Source: Todiramphus chloris collaris
Taxonomy: Eukaryota; Chordata; Aves; Coraciiformes; Alcedinidae
Length of the DNA stretch: 64,000 nucleotides
NCBI GenBank assembly: GCA_025345505.1
Contig: JANVCC010000077.1
Location: 7,384,414-7,448,413 of the forward strand
Direction of reading: 5' to 3'
The notes beneath the pieces were generated by a model. It saw only the letters and a program-made list of their open reading frames with translations. It was not told where the DNA came from and ran no database searches. Position 1 is the first letter of the stretch. Every line of letters starts with the position of its first letter. Below are positions 1-13,270 of this stretch, piece after piece. A program made the translations under genes and the position numbers.

Positions 1-3000
1 TTAAGCTCCTGGGATTTCAAAGCCTATCACTAGACCGGAGTGAGAGTACAGAGCTAGGATTGCCTGATTGTGGTGCAAGGTAAATTGAAGCTATATAATT
101 GACTCTGTGGAGAATGAAATAAGTTACTGTGCCCATTTCCCTCAGAAAGCTTCTTTAGTTAAAATTGAAGTACTATACTTCTTTATTCTGAAGAAAAAAA
201 GATCAGAAGACTCCCACTGATGTATAGTTATAGCAAGTGACTAAGACTTTTTATGCATTTCTTGAGGAAAGAGTATGAAAGTGTTGCTTTTTTAACTAAA
301 CCGTTAGATGGTATTATAACCTTCAGTGCCTCTTCAGGCTGGTTATTGGAAAGGTGCTACCTACCTCTGTTAGCAATTGGTTCTCCTGTATCTCAAAGAT
401 TGTATATAGTCCCTGGCATCTTGGTACTGAAAAATATCAACATGCTTTGAAATAATTCATGTAAGAAATAGGATTATAAAGAGAATGGAGGAAATGGCTT
501 CTGAGTTTAAGTAGGTACATATAGTTTTGCCAAACAGTGACTCCATAAGGAGTTAGATGCTAAACTGAAAAACACTAGGTCCCTGGGATGAAATAGAAAG
601 GGAGTTGCATCCGAGGTTTGCAAATGGTCGCTGCTGGGAGATTACTTAATAGTGAGTATCACAGAATTCAACCTCATAATTAAACTATTGTTCGTGGTCT
701 CAAGACAGTGGAATGATGACCGGGTGTGGAGATCAGTTTCCTTTGAGACTGGCAATATGAATGAAGCAAACTGGCAGGCTGGTGTAGTAATAATCGTAAA
801 GATGTTTTTCCAGTATGTGGACCATTTTATACATAGTCAAATTTAATTCGACTCATTTGAATTTTATGGCTATTACTTCCAATTTGAAAGCTTTATTAAA
901 AAGGGTAATTGTTTTGATTTCTTTTCCAAATTAATCGGTATTAGCGTTGAGTTTGTATATATATATTGTGGTATTTTTTTATTAGTCTAATCAAAACCTA
1001 GGATTAACAAAATAAAAAAACAGTAAGAACTTTTTTTGCTTTAATATGAGACAAAAATCTTTCATTAGATGGTTTCTTGTTATTCTTTTAACGCCCATTT
1101 TTGTTGGCTATTTTTAATATCATTTGGAACAGCACTAGGAATGTAAAAGTGTTTTCTAACTATTCTATTAATAACTACTAGCAGGTTGAACCACCAAGTT
1201 TTATTGTTTTATGACTTGCATCTTATACGCAACTTGCTTTCTAACTCTGATTTGTGGACCTCAGAAATATGAGAAGTAGGGAAGATGAAATATGTGAAGT
1301 ATGTAGAAGAGTTATTCTGGTCTACTGTGTAGTCTGTTGACTGGGACATAGCAGACCAAGTGCTCTTACTTGCTCTTTTGATGATCTTGTGGAATAACTT
1401 TCTTATTCTGTTTGTTGGGTTTTTTGTTTGTGTGTTTGTTTTTTCTTGCTGTAAAATGCTCCATTGTGAAGGGATTTGGACTGTTGTTAAAACTACTGTG
1501 CAAAAACTAAGTGATACTGCTGGGGTGGGATTTTGCAGGAATGACCAAGTATGCAACCTTGGAAGTCAGGAACCTGACATGGGTGAACTGAAGCACACTG
1601 AATCCCTGGTCATTTTTGCAATTTTTAAAGTCTTTTTACTTGTAATCAAAACAAGTATTCATTTACCTATTTTGTGGAAATTTGGTGGGCTACTTCATCA
1701 GTTTTTACGAAACTTTGAATGCATGATTTTGCTTTGTGATTACTCACTTAAAGATGAATTTATTTTTGGATCTGGAGCCTTTATTAATTTACAGACATTA
1801 GTAATTTCATGTAGATCCTGACTTTCTTTGTTACTGAAACTCTATGGGTAAATACACATTGCAAGATTTTAGTACCTTTTGGGCTTCTAGAATAAAGTAA
1901 CCTCAGATTTTAAAGTTTATACTGCTAAGCCAATTGACATTTGTTTTCTAGAACTCTTAAGATTTTCCTGTGACTGCAAATTAATCATACAAAGGAAGTT
2001 AATGGATTCACTCACCCTTTCCTTGCCAATTTCACAATAACTCTCACTTTTATACTTTTTGTTTTTCATCTCGTTCCTGTTGTGGTGTGCTGTCTTACTG
2101 TACATAAATGTCTAGTATGCTTTATTTGTTAAAAGGTAAGAGGTTTTTGAGAACTAGCATTCTTGAGACTGTATCTTGTGTATAATTGTGAGAAAGCCTC
2201 GTCTCCAGCATATACCTTGATTTTTACTTAGTTTGTAAGTAAGTTATAAAGGTAACATAAGTTTATAAGGTGATTCCTTCCTTTCTTTCACCATCTTTAG
2301 GGTACTTAGGACCATTTGCATTTGTATCCTTCCGACTATCTCTTCCTGATTAGACTTTCCGGATAAATGTCCACCTTTATGTGCCTAGGATGATGGTTTT
2401 TTTTGTGGTAACTGTGCATGAAACATTTTTTGTTTACATTCTGTATTTCTTCTACTGACTTCAGTCTGTGAGCCTTTCCTTCTCCATGTTCAGCTGATCA
2501 TCACTAACTTTTAAAGTGTTTTTCAGTGGCACTAGGAGTTTCTTAATCTCAGAAATAGCTGTGAGCAAAGCTTAGTTAAATCTGTTTTTGTGGTTGATAA
2601 AGCAGTTGTCATGACCTTCTTGTCTGTTTCTCTGTGAATAGTCCTGTGTACAGCATCTGCTGTGTCATTTATAAAGATTACTCCTCACAGAAGTGTTCTT
2701 TTATCTGAACTTTGAATCATTTAAGCAGAACTGCGAGGAGGACTTTCTTACTGTCAGCTGTCTGAGTAATCATTTCAAAGTTCATGTGGCTCTTCAGGTC
2801 ACCTTTTTTAATGCAGTGCCTTTACTCAGTGTCAGAAATCTTTTTTCAAATACTGTTATACAGCACCTGCAGCTCCCTAATTAGCTCCCTCTTTCTGCTG
2901 TAGTCTGTTATCTGCATTTAGAAATAAGTAATTAGTCCACCAAGATAGTGATGCTGATTTGCCTTTTGAGATCTTTGTGACAGTGTAATAAGTGAGCCAT

Positions 3001-3135
3001 ACAGGATCCTTTTAAGAAGAGTATTTGTTCAAGCCATTCCTTTGGATCAGCGCACAGCCTCCTTTCAGCTTCTGTGGGTCTTCACAAAGCTCTTTGAGAT
3101 TTCGTTTTATCTCACAGGAAAAGAATGGGTTCAGA

Positions 3136-3170
3136 TATATGTGTGTATATATATATATAGATATAGATAC
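3136..3170. repeat. TG/TA/GATA microsatellite
   Basis: A short run of TG, then TA, then GATA-like units. It is an ordinary intronic simple repeat. Confidence 0.8.
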
Positions 3171-3739
3171 CTAATCCTGCTACAAATTCCTGCTGAATGC
3201 TGTGAATATCTTTTGTTCAAATACCATGAAACTAATCCAAACTAACAGGTAACACAGGGTATTTTGGATATAAACTCCAGATCAAGAAATCTTTACCTGC
3301 CTCAAATGAAAGTATAGTTGAAGATCTTCAAGTGTAGCCTTGGAGAGAGGTCAGACAACTTGTTCAGTTATCTACTGACTAATCTCTCTGACTAATGTCA
3401 AAGTTTTTCATCTAGTCTTGGACTCTGTTGTTTACCATCAACTAGGTATATAGACAGCCTTTGTTTTGTTGAACTAAATAGACTGTCATTCTGTTGAACC
3501 TCTATGTTGTACATGTCTGCCAGTTTGAGTTCATCTTTCTTGACGTGCATGTTGATAATAGTAGGAAGTTTACATTTCTTCTTAGATTCTATCATTTCCT
3601 TGTACAGTAAGTCTGACATTGCTGCATGGTTGATCCAAATTTCTTATATTAGGTAGTTTCTTTATCTTCTGATCTCTGTTTTTGAGGCTCAGTATTCCAT
3701 GCCAAGCAAAACTGTGACAGATGTTCTAAGCCTTCAGCT

Positions 3740-3902
3740 CCCTGTTGTGTTTTTCATTTGTTTGGTTGGATCTGTTTGCTTGGTTTTGGGTTTTCTTTTT
3801 TATGCTTTGTTTTTGTGCTTGTGGTGTACTTTTTTGTTTTGTTTTGTGTTTTTGTTTTGCTTGTTGTTTCTGTGTGTGTGTATTTTGTTTTTGTTTTTTT
3901 AA
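3740..3902. repeat. T/G-rich low-complexity tract
   Basis: About 160 bases are almost only T and G, with TTTTG and TGTGTG units. The Phe/Cys/Leu-rich open frames here, and the Lys/Gln-rich one on the minus strand, are consequences of this composition. It resembles the reverse complement of the A/C-rich tracts found elsewhere in the window. Confidence 0.8.
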
Positions 3903-4901
3903 ACCAGGTATAACTGAATTTAGGGTAAACCCTAGAATATTACATACAGAAGACAATTACCAAGCGTACAAACTCCACACGGCTGGGATGCAGGGTGTAT
4001 GTGGTTCTGGTCTGTCCTAGCAAAGACTAAGTATCATTCTCAGAACCAGAGGCATTTTTTCCCTACCCACACTAAGCTGTCCTTGAGCCAGACAGCAAAG
4101 CCAACAGTTTGTTCTGTCACTTTGCATGCTTTGTCTTGCAACTCTAGATAAGTCTGAGGTTTACTAGGATTTGCTTTCACACAGTATTTAAGTAAATCTT
4201 TCATTACTTACCAATACGTATGGCATTGCTTTTTGAGTATGTGGTTCAAGAAGACTAGGAAATCTGTTTTGTGTCCCTTTAAAAGAACTCAAGGTACTTC
4301 CCTGTGGAATCTGATTTTGGCAAATGTGCCTGAAGGGATGCTATACATGCATTGTCCCTTTTCTTTGGGCTCTAATGACTGAATTTTCTCAGGACTTAAG
4401 TTTCTCTGCTATTAAGGGAGAATATGCTGTTTTGTGCACGTGCTGAATGAAATCCCCATAGAATGAGCGTGTGGAAAATCACATTTTAGTTCTGTGAGCT
4501 GTTCCTTAAGAAAGCAATGTAATATCCTTTCTGTTTAGGTGTTTGGTGGTTCTTTTTATTTTATTATTTATTTATTTAATAGAAAGCTGCACTATGAATT
4601 AGAAGAGCCATGTAATTAAAGTTTTTCTGCTTGAAGTAATACAGCTGAGATTCATTTTGGTGTCCTTTTCATGACTGGGTTTATTTTTCAGAGAAATAGT
4701 CTCCTTATCATTATTGTTGATTTAGTTTAAATATAATTGCCTTGGATTAGTGTCTGATATTGAGCTGGTTAATGTGAGATTAAATGTGAAGATTTAAATC
4801 AGATCGTTGTTATGAAATATTATGCATCACAGAAGTATGCAGTACAGATGTTATCTTTCTGTAAGCCATTATTTGCTTTCTCTCCCTTACATTTTTTACA
4901 G

Positions 4902-5157
4902 GAAGACATCTACATGTATGGAGGAAAAATTGAAACAAATAATGGCAATGTTACTGATGAGCTGTGGATTTTCAACATACACAGTCAAACATGGAGTACC
5001 AGAACTCCTGCAGTACTTGTACATGGTCAACAGTATGCTGTGGAAGGTCATTCAGCGCACATAGTAGAGCTGGACAGCAGAGATGTTGTTATGATTATAA
5101 TTTTTGGATATTCTGCCATATATGGTTACACAAGCATAGTGCAAGAATACTACATCA
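4902..5157 (+). CDS. ATRNL1: ATRNL1 exon: kelch repeats, starts EDIYMYGG
   Basis: The exon is 256 bases, entering in phase 0 and leaving in phase 1. The acceptor is a T-rich tract plus ACAG; the donor is A|GTAAGT. It encodes 85 residues from EDIYMYGGKIE to VQEYYI plus one base. Two kelch blade units are visible: IYMYGG followed by DELWIFNIHSQTW, then VMIIIFGYSAIYGYT followed by VQEYYI, where the usual Gly-Gly is Phe-Gly as in the family. There is one N-glycosylation sequon, NVT. The kelch propeller is extracellular and a likely protein-binding surface. The phase-1 junction codon with the next exon reads AGG (Arg), where I recall Ser in mammals; this is either true divergence or a sequencing difference. 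Confidence 0.97.
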
Positions 5158-8100
5158 GTAAGTCAATTTCAAACAATGTAATTTTGTTCTGGTAAAAAAA
5201 AAAGTTTGGTTTTTTTAAGTCCATTTTTCAGAAAGAAAAACATATATTTTGCAAAATATATAAAATCTTATCTTTTTTCCTTCAAGTTTATGTAGATCAG
5301 ATTTCTTGTTAAGCAGTAGCATTTAATACCTGATTGGAGTATGATGATGGCTGTGTGTTGTGTACATGGCCCCGGTACTCTAAAAGGGGTAAAGGTTGAA
5401 ACCACAATTACTACACAGTGGTTGTTGTTGTGATGAAACTTAATTTTCACTATGAACTTACTGTTTTTACCACAGAGCAGGTAGCCTAAGAAAGAATAAG
5501 TAGGGCAAAAAAAGAAAGGGCAAACCACAATGCAATGAATGGCGGTTACTACAATAATTTATTGATCTTTGAAGGTTATGTTATTGTAATACTTTCATTC
5601 TGATTGTTGAAATGTAATAACTTATATCATCACTGTATATAGGGTTCTCTCTGATGTGTGCACACATTGCTGCTAGAGGAAATGAGAAAATGAACACAAA
5701 GTTTTGTAAATAACCTGCTGTGTCTGTCTGGGATTCCCCTTACAAACTATGGGCTTTTCCTAGGGGTGATTTTAAATGATAGAATTAAATAAACCAAGAT
5801 AATTTTTTTAATCTTATACATGGTATATCTAAGGTATTTCAATAGAATAAACATAAACATCTACATCTTCTGATAAAATTTAAAGAATATTTGTATAACC
5901 ACTAATTCAAATTATAATCTTCTCTTTTCTGATTCCATTTTTCTATAGAATTGATCTGAGTCCCTCAGTTATTTAAGCAATCACAGAATGAATAATATGA
6001 AATTGCAAAATAATATTTATATGTTAAGGCACAATTTTTAATGTGCCTGTTTAACTTTTTTTTTGCATGTATGCATATGTGTATAAACACTATTTAAGCA
6101 GATTTATGGGCTGGGGAAATCCCTTCAAAATTCTTATGATTCCTGGAATTATCTCTGATGGTAGCATTGAAATTTTATAATAATATTGAAAAAAAGAGAC
6201 AAGAAAATGGGAATAAGAGGAAGATCATCCTCATAGGCTTCATCCACACTGAAAAGTCTGAACTTCATAACACTACTATAAAAATCTGGTTTTGGAATGA
6301 TGTTTCATAACAATATTGTAGGATTTTAAAATAACCTACCAGAAACAATTTCTTTTTTTTTTTTTTTTTTTCTTGAAGACAAAAAGGTATTCTAGTTTTC
6401 TGCATGTTCATTCATTGCAAAATCTATTGGAACATGGAACTGTTTGTTTCTTTACATGCTGCTTATTTAATCTGGAGTAGAAGTACCAATATTATTCTCA
6501 CCTATTATTGTGGTTAGTTTAATTATGAAGAGGGGTACGTGATTCACCTTATAGTGTAAAATTTTCTGTTTGGCGGATTTTATTGCTGGCTTCTGGTTGA
6601 AATGTACAACTTGTTACTATTTTAAAGTTTTAATAATAAAGCTGTGTTTGTGAAGGATTAATAAAACAGACTGTGACTAGGCATATATAAAACAAGGAAA
6701 AAAAACCCCAAACCTTTCATACCATGACGATACGCTTTAAGTGGGAGAAAGCGCTTATTTACCTGGCACTTAGGAGTCTGAATTATTCTCAGGTTTTTAT
6801 GTATCCTTTCTGAGATGACAATTTTATCACAGTGAGAAATGTTGCTTGTTAGAGAAAATATGCTTCAGTGCATCAAATATAAAATAAATTTCTAACAATA
6901 TAGGGTATTACTGTGGAAGCCCACTGTAACACAGTCAGTCTAGTCATGTGATGAAGGATTATTGGCACATTCAGTGCTTTGTGGAACATGGTCTGTATGC
7001 TGCAACTAAACTATTTCTGCTTTGGGTAATTCTCATGTTTCATTTTACCTCATTGCATCTCCCTCCTTCCCGTCTCTTCTAAGGTAAATGGATTTTGTGG
7101 CAAGTTTTCCTCACTTTTCTGTCAGCTGTGGCATTTATCTACAGTTTTGTAGCTGTAGGATCTCTTAGCAGTAAAATTCCAGATGATTTGAACTAAGAAT
7201 GGTGAGGTTTTCTTGAACTGTAGCTGCTCAGAATCCAAATTTATATGACATAAGAAATGATACAAGTATTGCTGTGAGCTCACCTGAATAGGAAGGAAAT
7301 TTTTTTTATAAAAAAGAGCTTCTGACGTTACGGGGAAAAAAAAAAATTGTGAGTCCAGTTTTCTCTCTACATGCTTTGAAAATATACATTTCCTTAACAT
7401 TTCAAATGCTACTGCTCTGTTCTTTCTCAATGATATCAGCCATAGCTTTTTGTTCTAATAGAGCCATTTTTCAAGTGTTTGCCAGATGCCTACTGAAGGA
7501 AGGAGGCATACAAAACGGCAACTAACCCTTTGGTTCATATGAACTGAAACCTCTAGTGATCCAGTCCTGTTAATGAACTTTGATAAATGTGATGCATGTA
7601 ATTCTGGTGCTAAAGCTTTTTTTACTTACTGTGACCCTGATTTCTGTGGGGTCTGGGTCAAGAATTATCTGAAGAAGTTTTAACTATTTGTGGATTCCAT
7701 AGCTTTTCACATAGGTATGTAGATCTTATTAATAAAACATATGAATCAATGTGTGCATGGTTTGAAAATTCCTCTGTCATTGTCTGGTTAGTGAAGAAAG
7801 TAATTTCTGTCAAAGTCACGTTCTGGAAAAATCGCACATGGTTTGCAGACAGATGTCACCGTGCAAAAGCACAGGAATTCATTTATACTCCAAAGGTATG
7901 GTGGTTGTTTCAGGAATAAAAGAGCATCCTGGTGTGCTTTCTTGATATACCTAGACTTACGACTTTTGAGGAGCCAATAAATCCTGGTATGGGAATTATA
8001 TGAGTGATTTTACTAACTTGAACCATAAAGCTTTTCTGGGTTACTCCCCAGGGAAATTTATTTCCCCTTAGGCTAGCAATACCTCATAAACCTTCTAAGA

Positions 8101-11100
8101 ATCTCAATGTGAATCTCAAGGTGAATATAATAATGGTGTTTTGGTTTATCTGAGGTTTATAAAAGCTCCTTATATATTAAGAAACTTCTGAATAAGTCTT
8201 CTGCAATTTAATATTTTTTTTTTTTTTTAGAAGACAGAGATTTGTTTGCATTAGCAGCATATCACTTTGGGTTTTAGGCTGATTTTTTTCATGATGTTAG
8301 AAGGTTATAGGTTGCTTTTGGCTAAAAATGTTTCTTTGAAATAGTCTTGAAAGAAATGTCCCTATCACGTAACATGCGTTTCCTCTTTTTTACTCTTATT
8401 TGTAAGTTAGGATACACTTCATGATCGCTCGAAAAATTCTTAAGTTTTCACTTTATCACATGCTATGAAGATGGCACACTGAGGTGAATTTTAGACATTT
8501 TGTTCTTTCTGCCTAGTCTGTTTGAAGATTCTGTTGTGGTAGGGACAGATCAGGCCAATGTATCTACCTTTCCTTCTATGTATTAAGGGAATTTATGATT
8601 CCATATTAAAGAATACTTTTTTCAAACATCTATTCAGAAACAGCTTTATCTCAATTCTTTAATCATTATCTCAATATCTTGAATTATTCTGTTTCGAGTG
8701 GTAAAATGACTATTGCTCAAATTTGAAGTTTTTCCTGATTTGGCCATCCTTATCAGTTTCATACAAAAAATGAACTAAAAAAAAAAACCAACAAAAAAAA
8801 AAAAACAAACAAACCAACAACAACAAAAAAAAACCCCCAAAAAACCCCAAAAAGAAACAAAAAGGAGGAATAATGGGAAAAGGAATACAAAAAAAGTTTT
8901 TACCTCTTATTTCCCTTGCTTTGTCTTCTTTGATGATGGAGGGGCCTTAAACCTTTGAATGTGAGTAACTTCTTGTGGTCAAAAGGCTGGAATTTATCAC
9001 TTTGGTAATCAGTGCTTTTAAGATGTAAGCAGTGTATTTTCAAATTCCTTTCATAATTGTGAGTATTAATCTTAAACAGTGAATTTTGTTCAGTGTCATT
9101 GGAAAATCGATTATAATTTTAGTGACTAGGTGTCTTCTAATTCATTGCCTACCTTTACCTATGGCTTATTTAGATTCACTTGTTTTCTGGGTATATACAT
9201 TGCTTAATGTAAGCAGCTCACCTCCCTTCCTGGAATTCTCTTTGAATTATGTTGATAGACATAGACATAATTCTCTTGTTTGCAAAACCAGTTAAGGCAA
9301 CCTCACCTATTCCACTCTCATTCTAATAGTTTATCTTTGTACCTTTTCCACATGGAGTTCATCTCTCTTGAATATGGATGGTTAGAAAAGCTTTTGTGAT
9401 ACTCTAGGTGAGATTTCATCAGTGCCTCACTAGATAACTTTAATCCTACTTTATTGGGAACACCTCAGTTGGTATGTAGTAGAATGACAATTTTACTGCA
9501 TCCATGGAAGTCATTAATGCTTCATAGACTTTCTCTGATGAAGCAGTTTTCCTACTCATTCTTCTTGGTCATTATCAACAGATGAGGTTCCATTTTATAG
9601 AACTTTGTGTTGCTAATCCCAGTACACAATAGCTTTAAATTATTCTTAAATTTTTATCCTTTTTTTTTTCTTTAGTCCAGGTCATCCAATTAATGCTGCA
9701 TGTTTTTCTGCTGTTTCCATGAATTGGTAGTGTCATACAAGGCACTCATTTTGATCCTTAAGAAATCTCCCTGGTAATCCCATCACCTCTCAACATTGTT
9801 CATTGCTGCTTCTTGTGGAGTGCCCAAATGCCGTTCCGTTATAAAGGCTTGTTTACTGATTTCCCACTGTGAGACTATAGAAGGGACGTTACTGAAACCC
9901 ATGTACTAAGAACACCTACTCTTCTTTCTGTATGAAAATACTTATTTTTTTATTATTATTTTTTTGGCAAATGTGATGTAAACAGTTTGGTACATTTATA
10001 TTATCCAGTTTCCCTTTATTTCAAAAATTTTTGTCCTTTTTTAAGAAAGAAACAGCCACTGTGTTCTAAGTCTTTGCATATTACAGAGGGGAGGTTATAA
10101 TCTGTAATTGTCCAGATCTTGTGTCTCCTCTGTCTGGTCAAGGCTGTTCTTTGGTTGTATCTAACCAGTTTTGTTTAAAATGCTCACTACTGGACCTGCA
10201 ATTTCACTTGCTGTGTCTGTTAGAGTTTTGCAATGGAGGTATACCCCAGCTTCCTCAAGTTAGTTTAGCATCTCTCTGCTATAATTTAGTTTTCCATTTA
10301 CACGTTTTGTAGATGCCTTTTTTCGGGTTGTAGTTTTTTTTTTTTTTTCCTTTCACTTGATCAGTCTCCTGGAAATGGTTGTGGTGCAGCTGGACAGGAA
10401 GTGCACAATCTGTTTGATAGAGGTGACCAGAATATTGCAGGCTCTAACTCTGTCCAGTTGCTTATTATCTAACATACTTAATTATCTGAAGTTATCGTAG
10501 TGACTTCCCTAAGCATTTAAAGAGAAACTTTATAGTAGAATTCTCTGGAATATTGCCCAGATGAAAAATGTCAAATTACAAATGAAAAGTGGAAGCCCCT
10601 ATTACTGGAATGATTTTTTTTGTTTTCATTTGACCTTATTTTTTACACTGTCTTACAAATTGAATTTTCTTATTTCTGGTTTGTCTTTTCATAGTGCTCT
10701 TTCTGTATTTGGCTTATTTTTAAGCTGTTGAGTATGCAGAGTTTTGCATGACTGATTTGGTCAATCGAGTACTTAATCTGATCTAATGATAGATCTAATG
10801 AAGAGTAGGATCTCTTTAAGAAGAGTTATGTAAATACCTTCAACAAAAATTGGATTTCTGTTTAAAAATAGATAGATGAAGAACCTCATCAATGAGTTGT
10901 TTTTTAAAAAAAGCAGATAGTATGTATAGTCTTGTCTTTAATTTCAGACAGAAGTGTGGTTTTTGTCTGAATGATGCAATATTCAAGATGCTGAAGTGTG
11001 AAAGATAGCAAAAGTGCATATGTACATTTCAGTATTCAAAATTCAAGCAGCTCAGATGAATTTTAGAATGGGAAATAGGAGAAAGTGCAATAATGCTTTT

Positions 11101-13086
11101 AGCTTATTTCAGAAAGATGTTGCTGGGCCTCTTTTCTCTGATTTAGGTAGTTACTATAGCACATGGCTTTTGTCCCACAAAAAAGAACAGCTATTTGTAT
11201 TTCTGCACAAGTCATGTAATGCTGTGCAATATGCACTTTTACTGTGACACTGTTCTAAATGCTGCATAAACCAGGCAGATATAAATGCAAAATACTCTGT
11301 TATGCATATGATCAACACAATTGTGTAAATTTATGTTGAGAAATAGTATTTTTTCCCTGAAAAGCATATATGCCAATCTTTAGGGCTGATCACTATTTAA
11401 ATGAAAAAATGAAGATGGTGTTGGTGATAGGAAGACGTATCTGCAGATTGACTCCTCATCAACCCTTTTATGTAAACTGTACCTAGTAAATCTATTTGTT
11501 AACTAGGTAATATGTAAACTGCAGTATTATTGGTACAAATGTGATGTTTGTGTTCAGAGTTCAGTTCTTGATAGCTTGATAATATCCAACATAGAGATTG
11601 GAATAAAATGCTAGTTCTATTACACTTCATATAAGTAATGTAAGTATACTGTGTCAGATATAAATAGTGTATTACACAAATATCAGCATTTATACACTCA
11701 AAAAATTAGCACAAGTCTTCCAGTTTAATCTATATCTTATAACATTCTATAAACACTTGTTACTGAAAAAAAATGTAACTTGCTTATAGAGGCAGTGCCT
11801 GGAAACCATTTAATGAAATTAGAATAACAACAGTAATAACTGGAAGTTATGTCTCTTCACTGAACAGGAAAACGCAGAGGAAAATTACCTACATAATGTC
11901 AGATAAAAATTGTAATGGAATTTAAACTAACTTTCAGATAAAGCAAGGTGTATGGTGTTACGTGCCAGCCTGGGATAAATAACTTGAAAATGGCAGCCAA
12001 TTTAGGTTAAGAATTAGGAGACTGTTCTACTTTGGAAGTCCTTGTCCACTTTTTCTATTCTTCTGACATAATTTGCAAGAGGCAGTAAGTGAATTATTTC
12101 TTCCATTTCACATCTGTAGAAATGGCTGTCTAGTCATCATAAGGTCTTTTGAATAGGCTGGCCTCTACAGGAGGTACATACCTTCCAGCTTGCTCTTTTT
12201 GTGACTTATGCCATCAGCTGGGAAGATGGAGGAGAGAAAAATGGAAATTTCAGGGCCACAGGCAGTAAGAAGTCACTTAACCTTTCTGTCTTTTTCATTG
12301 CTATGGTAAAACATTTTCCAATTATATTTTATTCTTCTGTCATAACAGCTATTGTGAATGGTTTTATTTGGCATCTCTTTACAGTTATTAATGATGCGAT
12401 GTAAAGTGTGGATTTAAGTGCCAGTTTAATGAGCTGCTAGCAAATTATCCTTCTGTGAGTTTTCAGCAATGGAGTAGGTATATTTGCAGTTAAGTAATGA
12501 AAGAAACGGTACTTGGAAACTGGTTTTAGCTCAGTAATTTTACAGTTTAGTAGCAAAGTGTCTGTATCCATGTGTACTTTGAGCTACCTTATGTTCTGTG
12601 CTTCTCAACTCAGAGCAGTTCAGTTTCTGCCAGGCTTCTCCATGGCTGAGTACAGGTGTTCCTGATGCAGCTGAAATAAATAGCTAGAGCACTGAATTCT
12701 CATCATCCATCGCTGGCAGGACAAAGTTAAGCTTGAGCGAATTAATTGTAACTCTTAATTTCATATTTTTCAAAAGGTTTGGGCTATTTCTCTTTGTTTC
12801 CTGTGTGTGTGTTGAACTCTCACATGGGAAAATATGAGAATACTGCCTGGCATCTGTAACAACAATGTGTTTATGGTTTAATCAAGAATAACAGATAATA
12901 GTCTAATAACATTATCCACTTGCAGGTATTTTGATACATTAGTACAAAATTACTTCTTAAAACAAGTCCCTAGTTATTGCTATATTTAGAATTATAGTGA
13001 AAACGATTTTATATACTTAGCACTCCTAGTATTTTTTGTTAGCAGTAGTAAGCCTTAAACCTATATCTTTTGTACATCTGTTCCAG
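5158..13086 (+). other. ATRNL1: Intron, 7.9 kb
   Basis: Bounded by GTAAGT and a TTCCAG acceptor. It holds a poly-T run at about 6352-6372, a poly-T at about 8212-8229, an A/C-rich tract at 8777-8865 and T-rich runs near 9661 and 10335. No open frame has domain content. Sequence is otherwise unique-looking and AT-rich; I see no recognisable transposon. Confidence 0.85.
8777..8865. repeat. A/C-rich low-complexity tract
   Basis: About 90 bases are made of A runs broken by CC, CCCC and CAAC units. It is one of the longest of a series of similar short tracts across the window (see also 17402, 22233, 32287, 54428). Confidence 0.8.
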
Positions 13087-13270
13087 GGTCTAATTCTTGG
13101 CTTGTACCAGAAACAAAAGGAGCAATTGTGCAAGGTGGATATGGCCATACTAGTGTCTATGATGAACTGACAAAATCTGTTTATGTCCATGGTGGATACA
13201 AAGCATTACCTGGCAACAAATATGGATTGGTGGACGATCTTTACAGATATGAAGTTAATACTCGGACATG
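13087..13270 (+). CDS. ATRNL1: ATRNL1 exon: kelch repeat (VYVHGGYK blade)
   Basis: The exon is 184 bases, entering in phase 1 and leaving in phase 2. Acceptor is TTCCAG; donor is ATG|GTAAGT. It encodes SNSWLVPETKGAIVQGGYG, then HTSVYDELTKS, then VYVHGGYKALPGNKYGLVDD and LYRYEVNTRTW. The HGGYK and VDDLYRYEV pair is a standard kelch blade: a beta-strand ending in Gly-Gly, then a strand with Tyr and a closing Trp. That Trp codon is split by the next intron. ALPGNKYGLVDD favours ATRNL1 over ATRN. Confidence 0.97.

Larger units (their letters stand above)
1..4901 (+). other. ATRNL1: Intron (3' part), upstream of first exon seen
   Basis: This stretch ends in a good polypyrimidine tract and AG acceptor at 4900-4901. 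I looked for the preceding kelch exon, which should end near RYGHSLALY, and did not see it. Contents are AT-rich sequence, a TA/GATA microsatellite at 3136-3170, T/G-rich low-complexity DNA at 3740-3902 and a TTTA-type run near 4548-4578. Open frames of 115 aa (minus, 1209-1556) and 153 aa (plus, 1360-1821) overlap each other, lack any recognisable domain and look fortuitous. Confidence 0.85.

Noticed and set aside
1360-1821. Longest open frame outside the exons (153 aa, +), overlapping a 115-aa frame on the minus strand
   Set aside because: Low-complexity, hydrophobic start from a T/G-rich patch, no domain, no splice context; the overlap on both strands fits chance.
3699-4020. Cys/Phe/Leu-rich open frames that look like membrane peptides
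   Set aside because: They are the translation of a T/G low-complexity tract.
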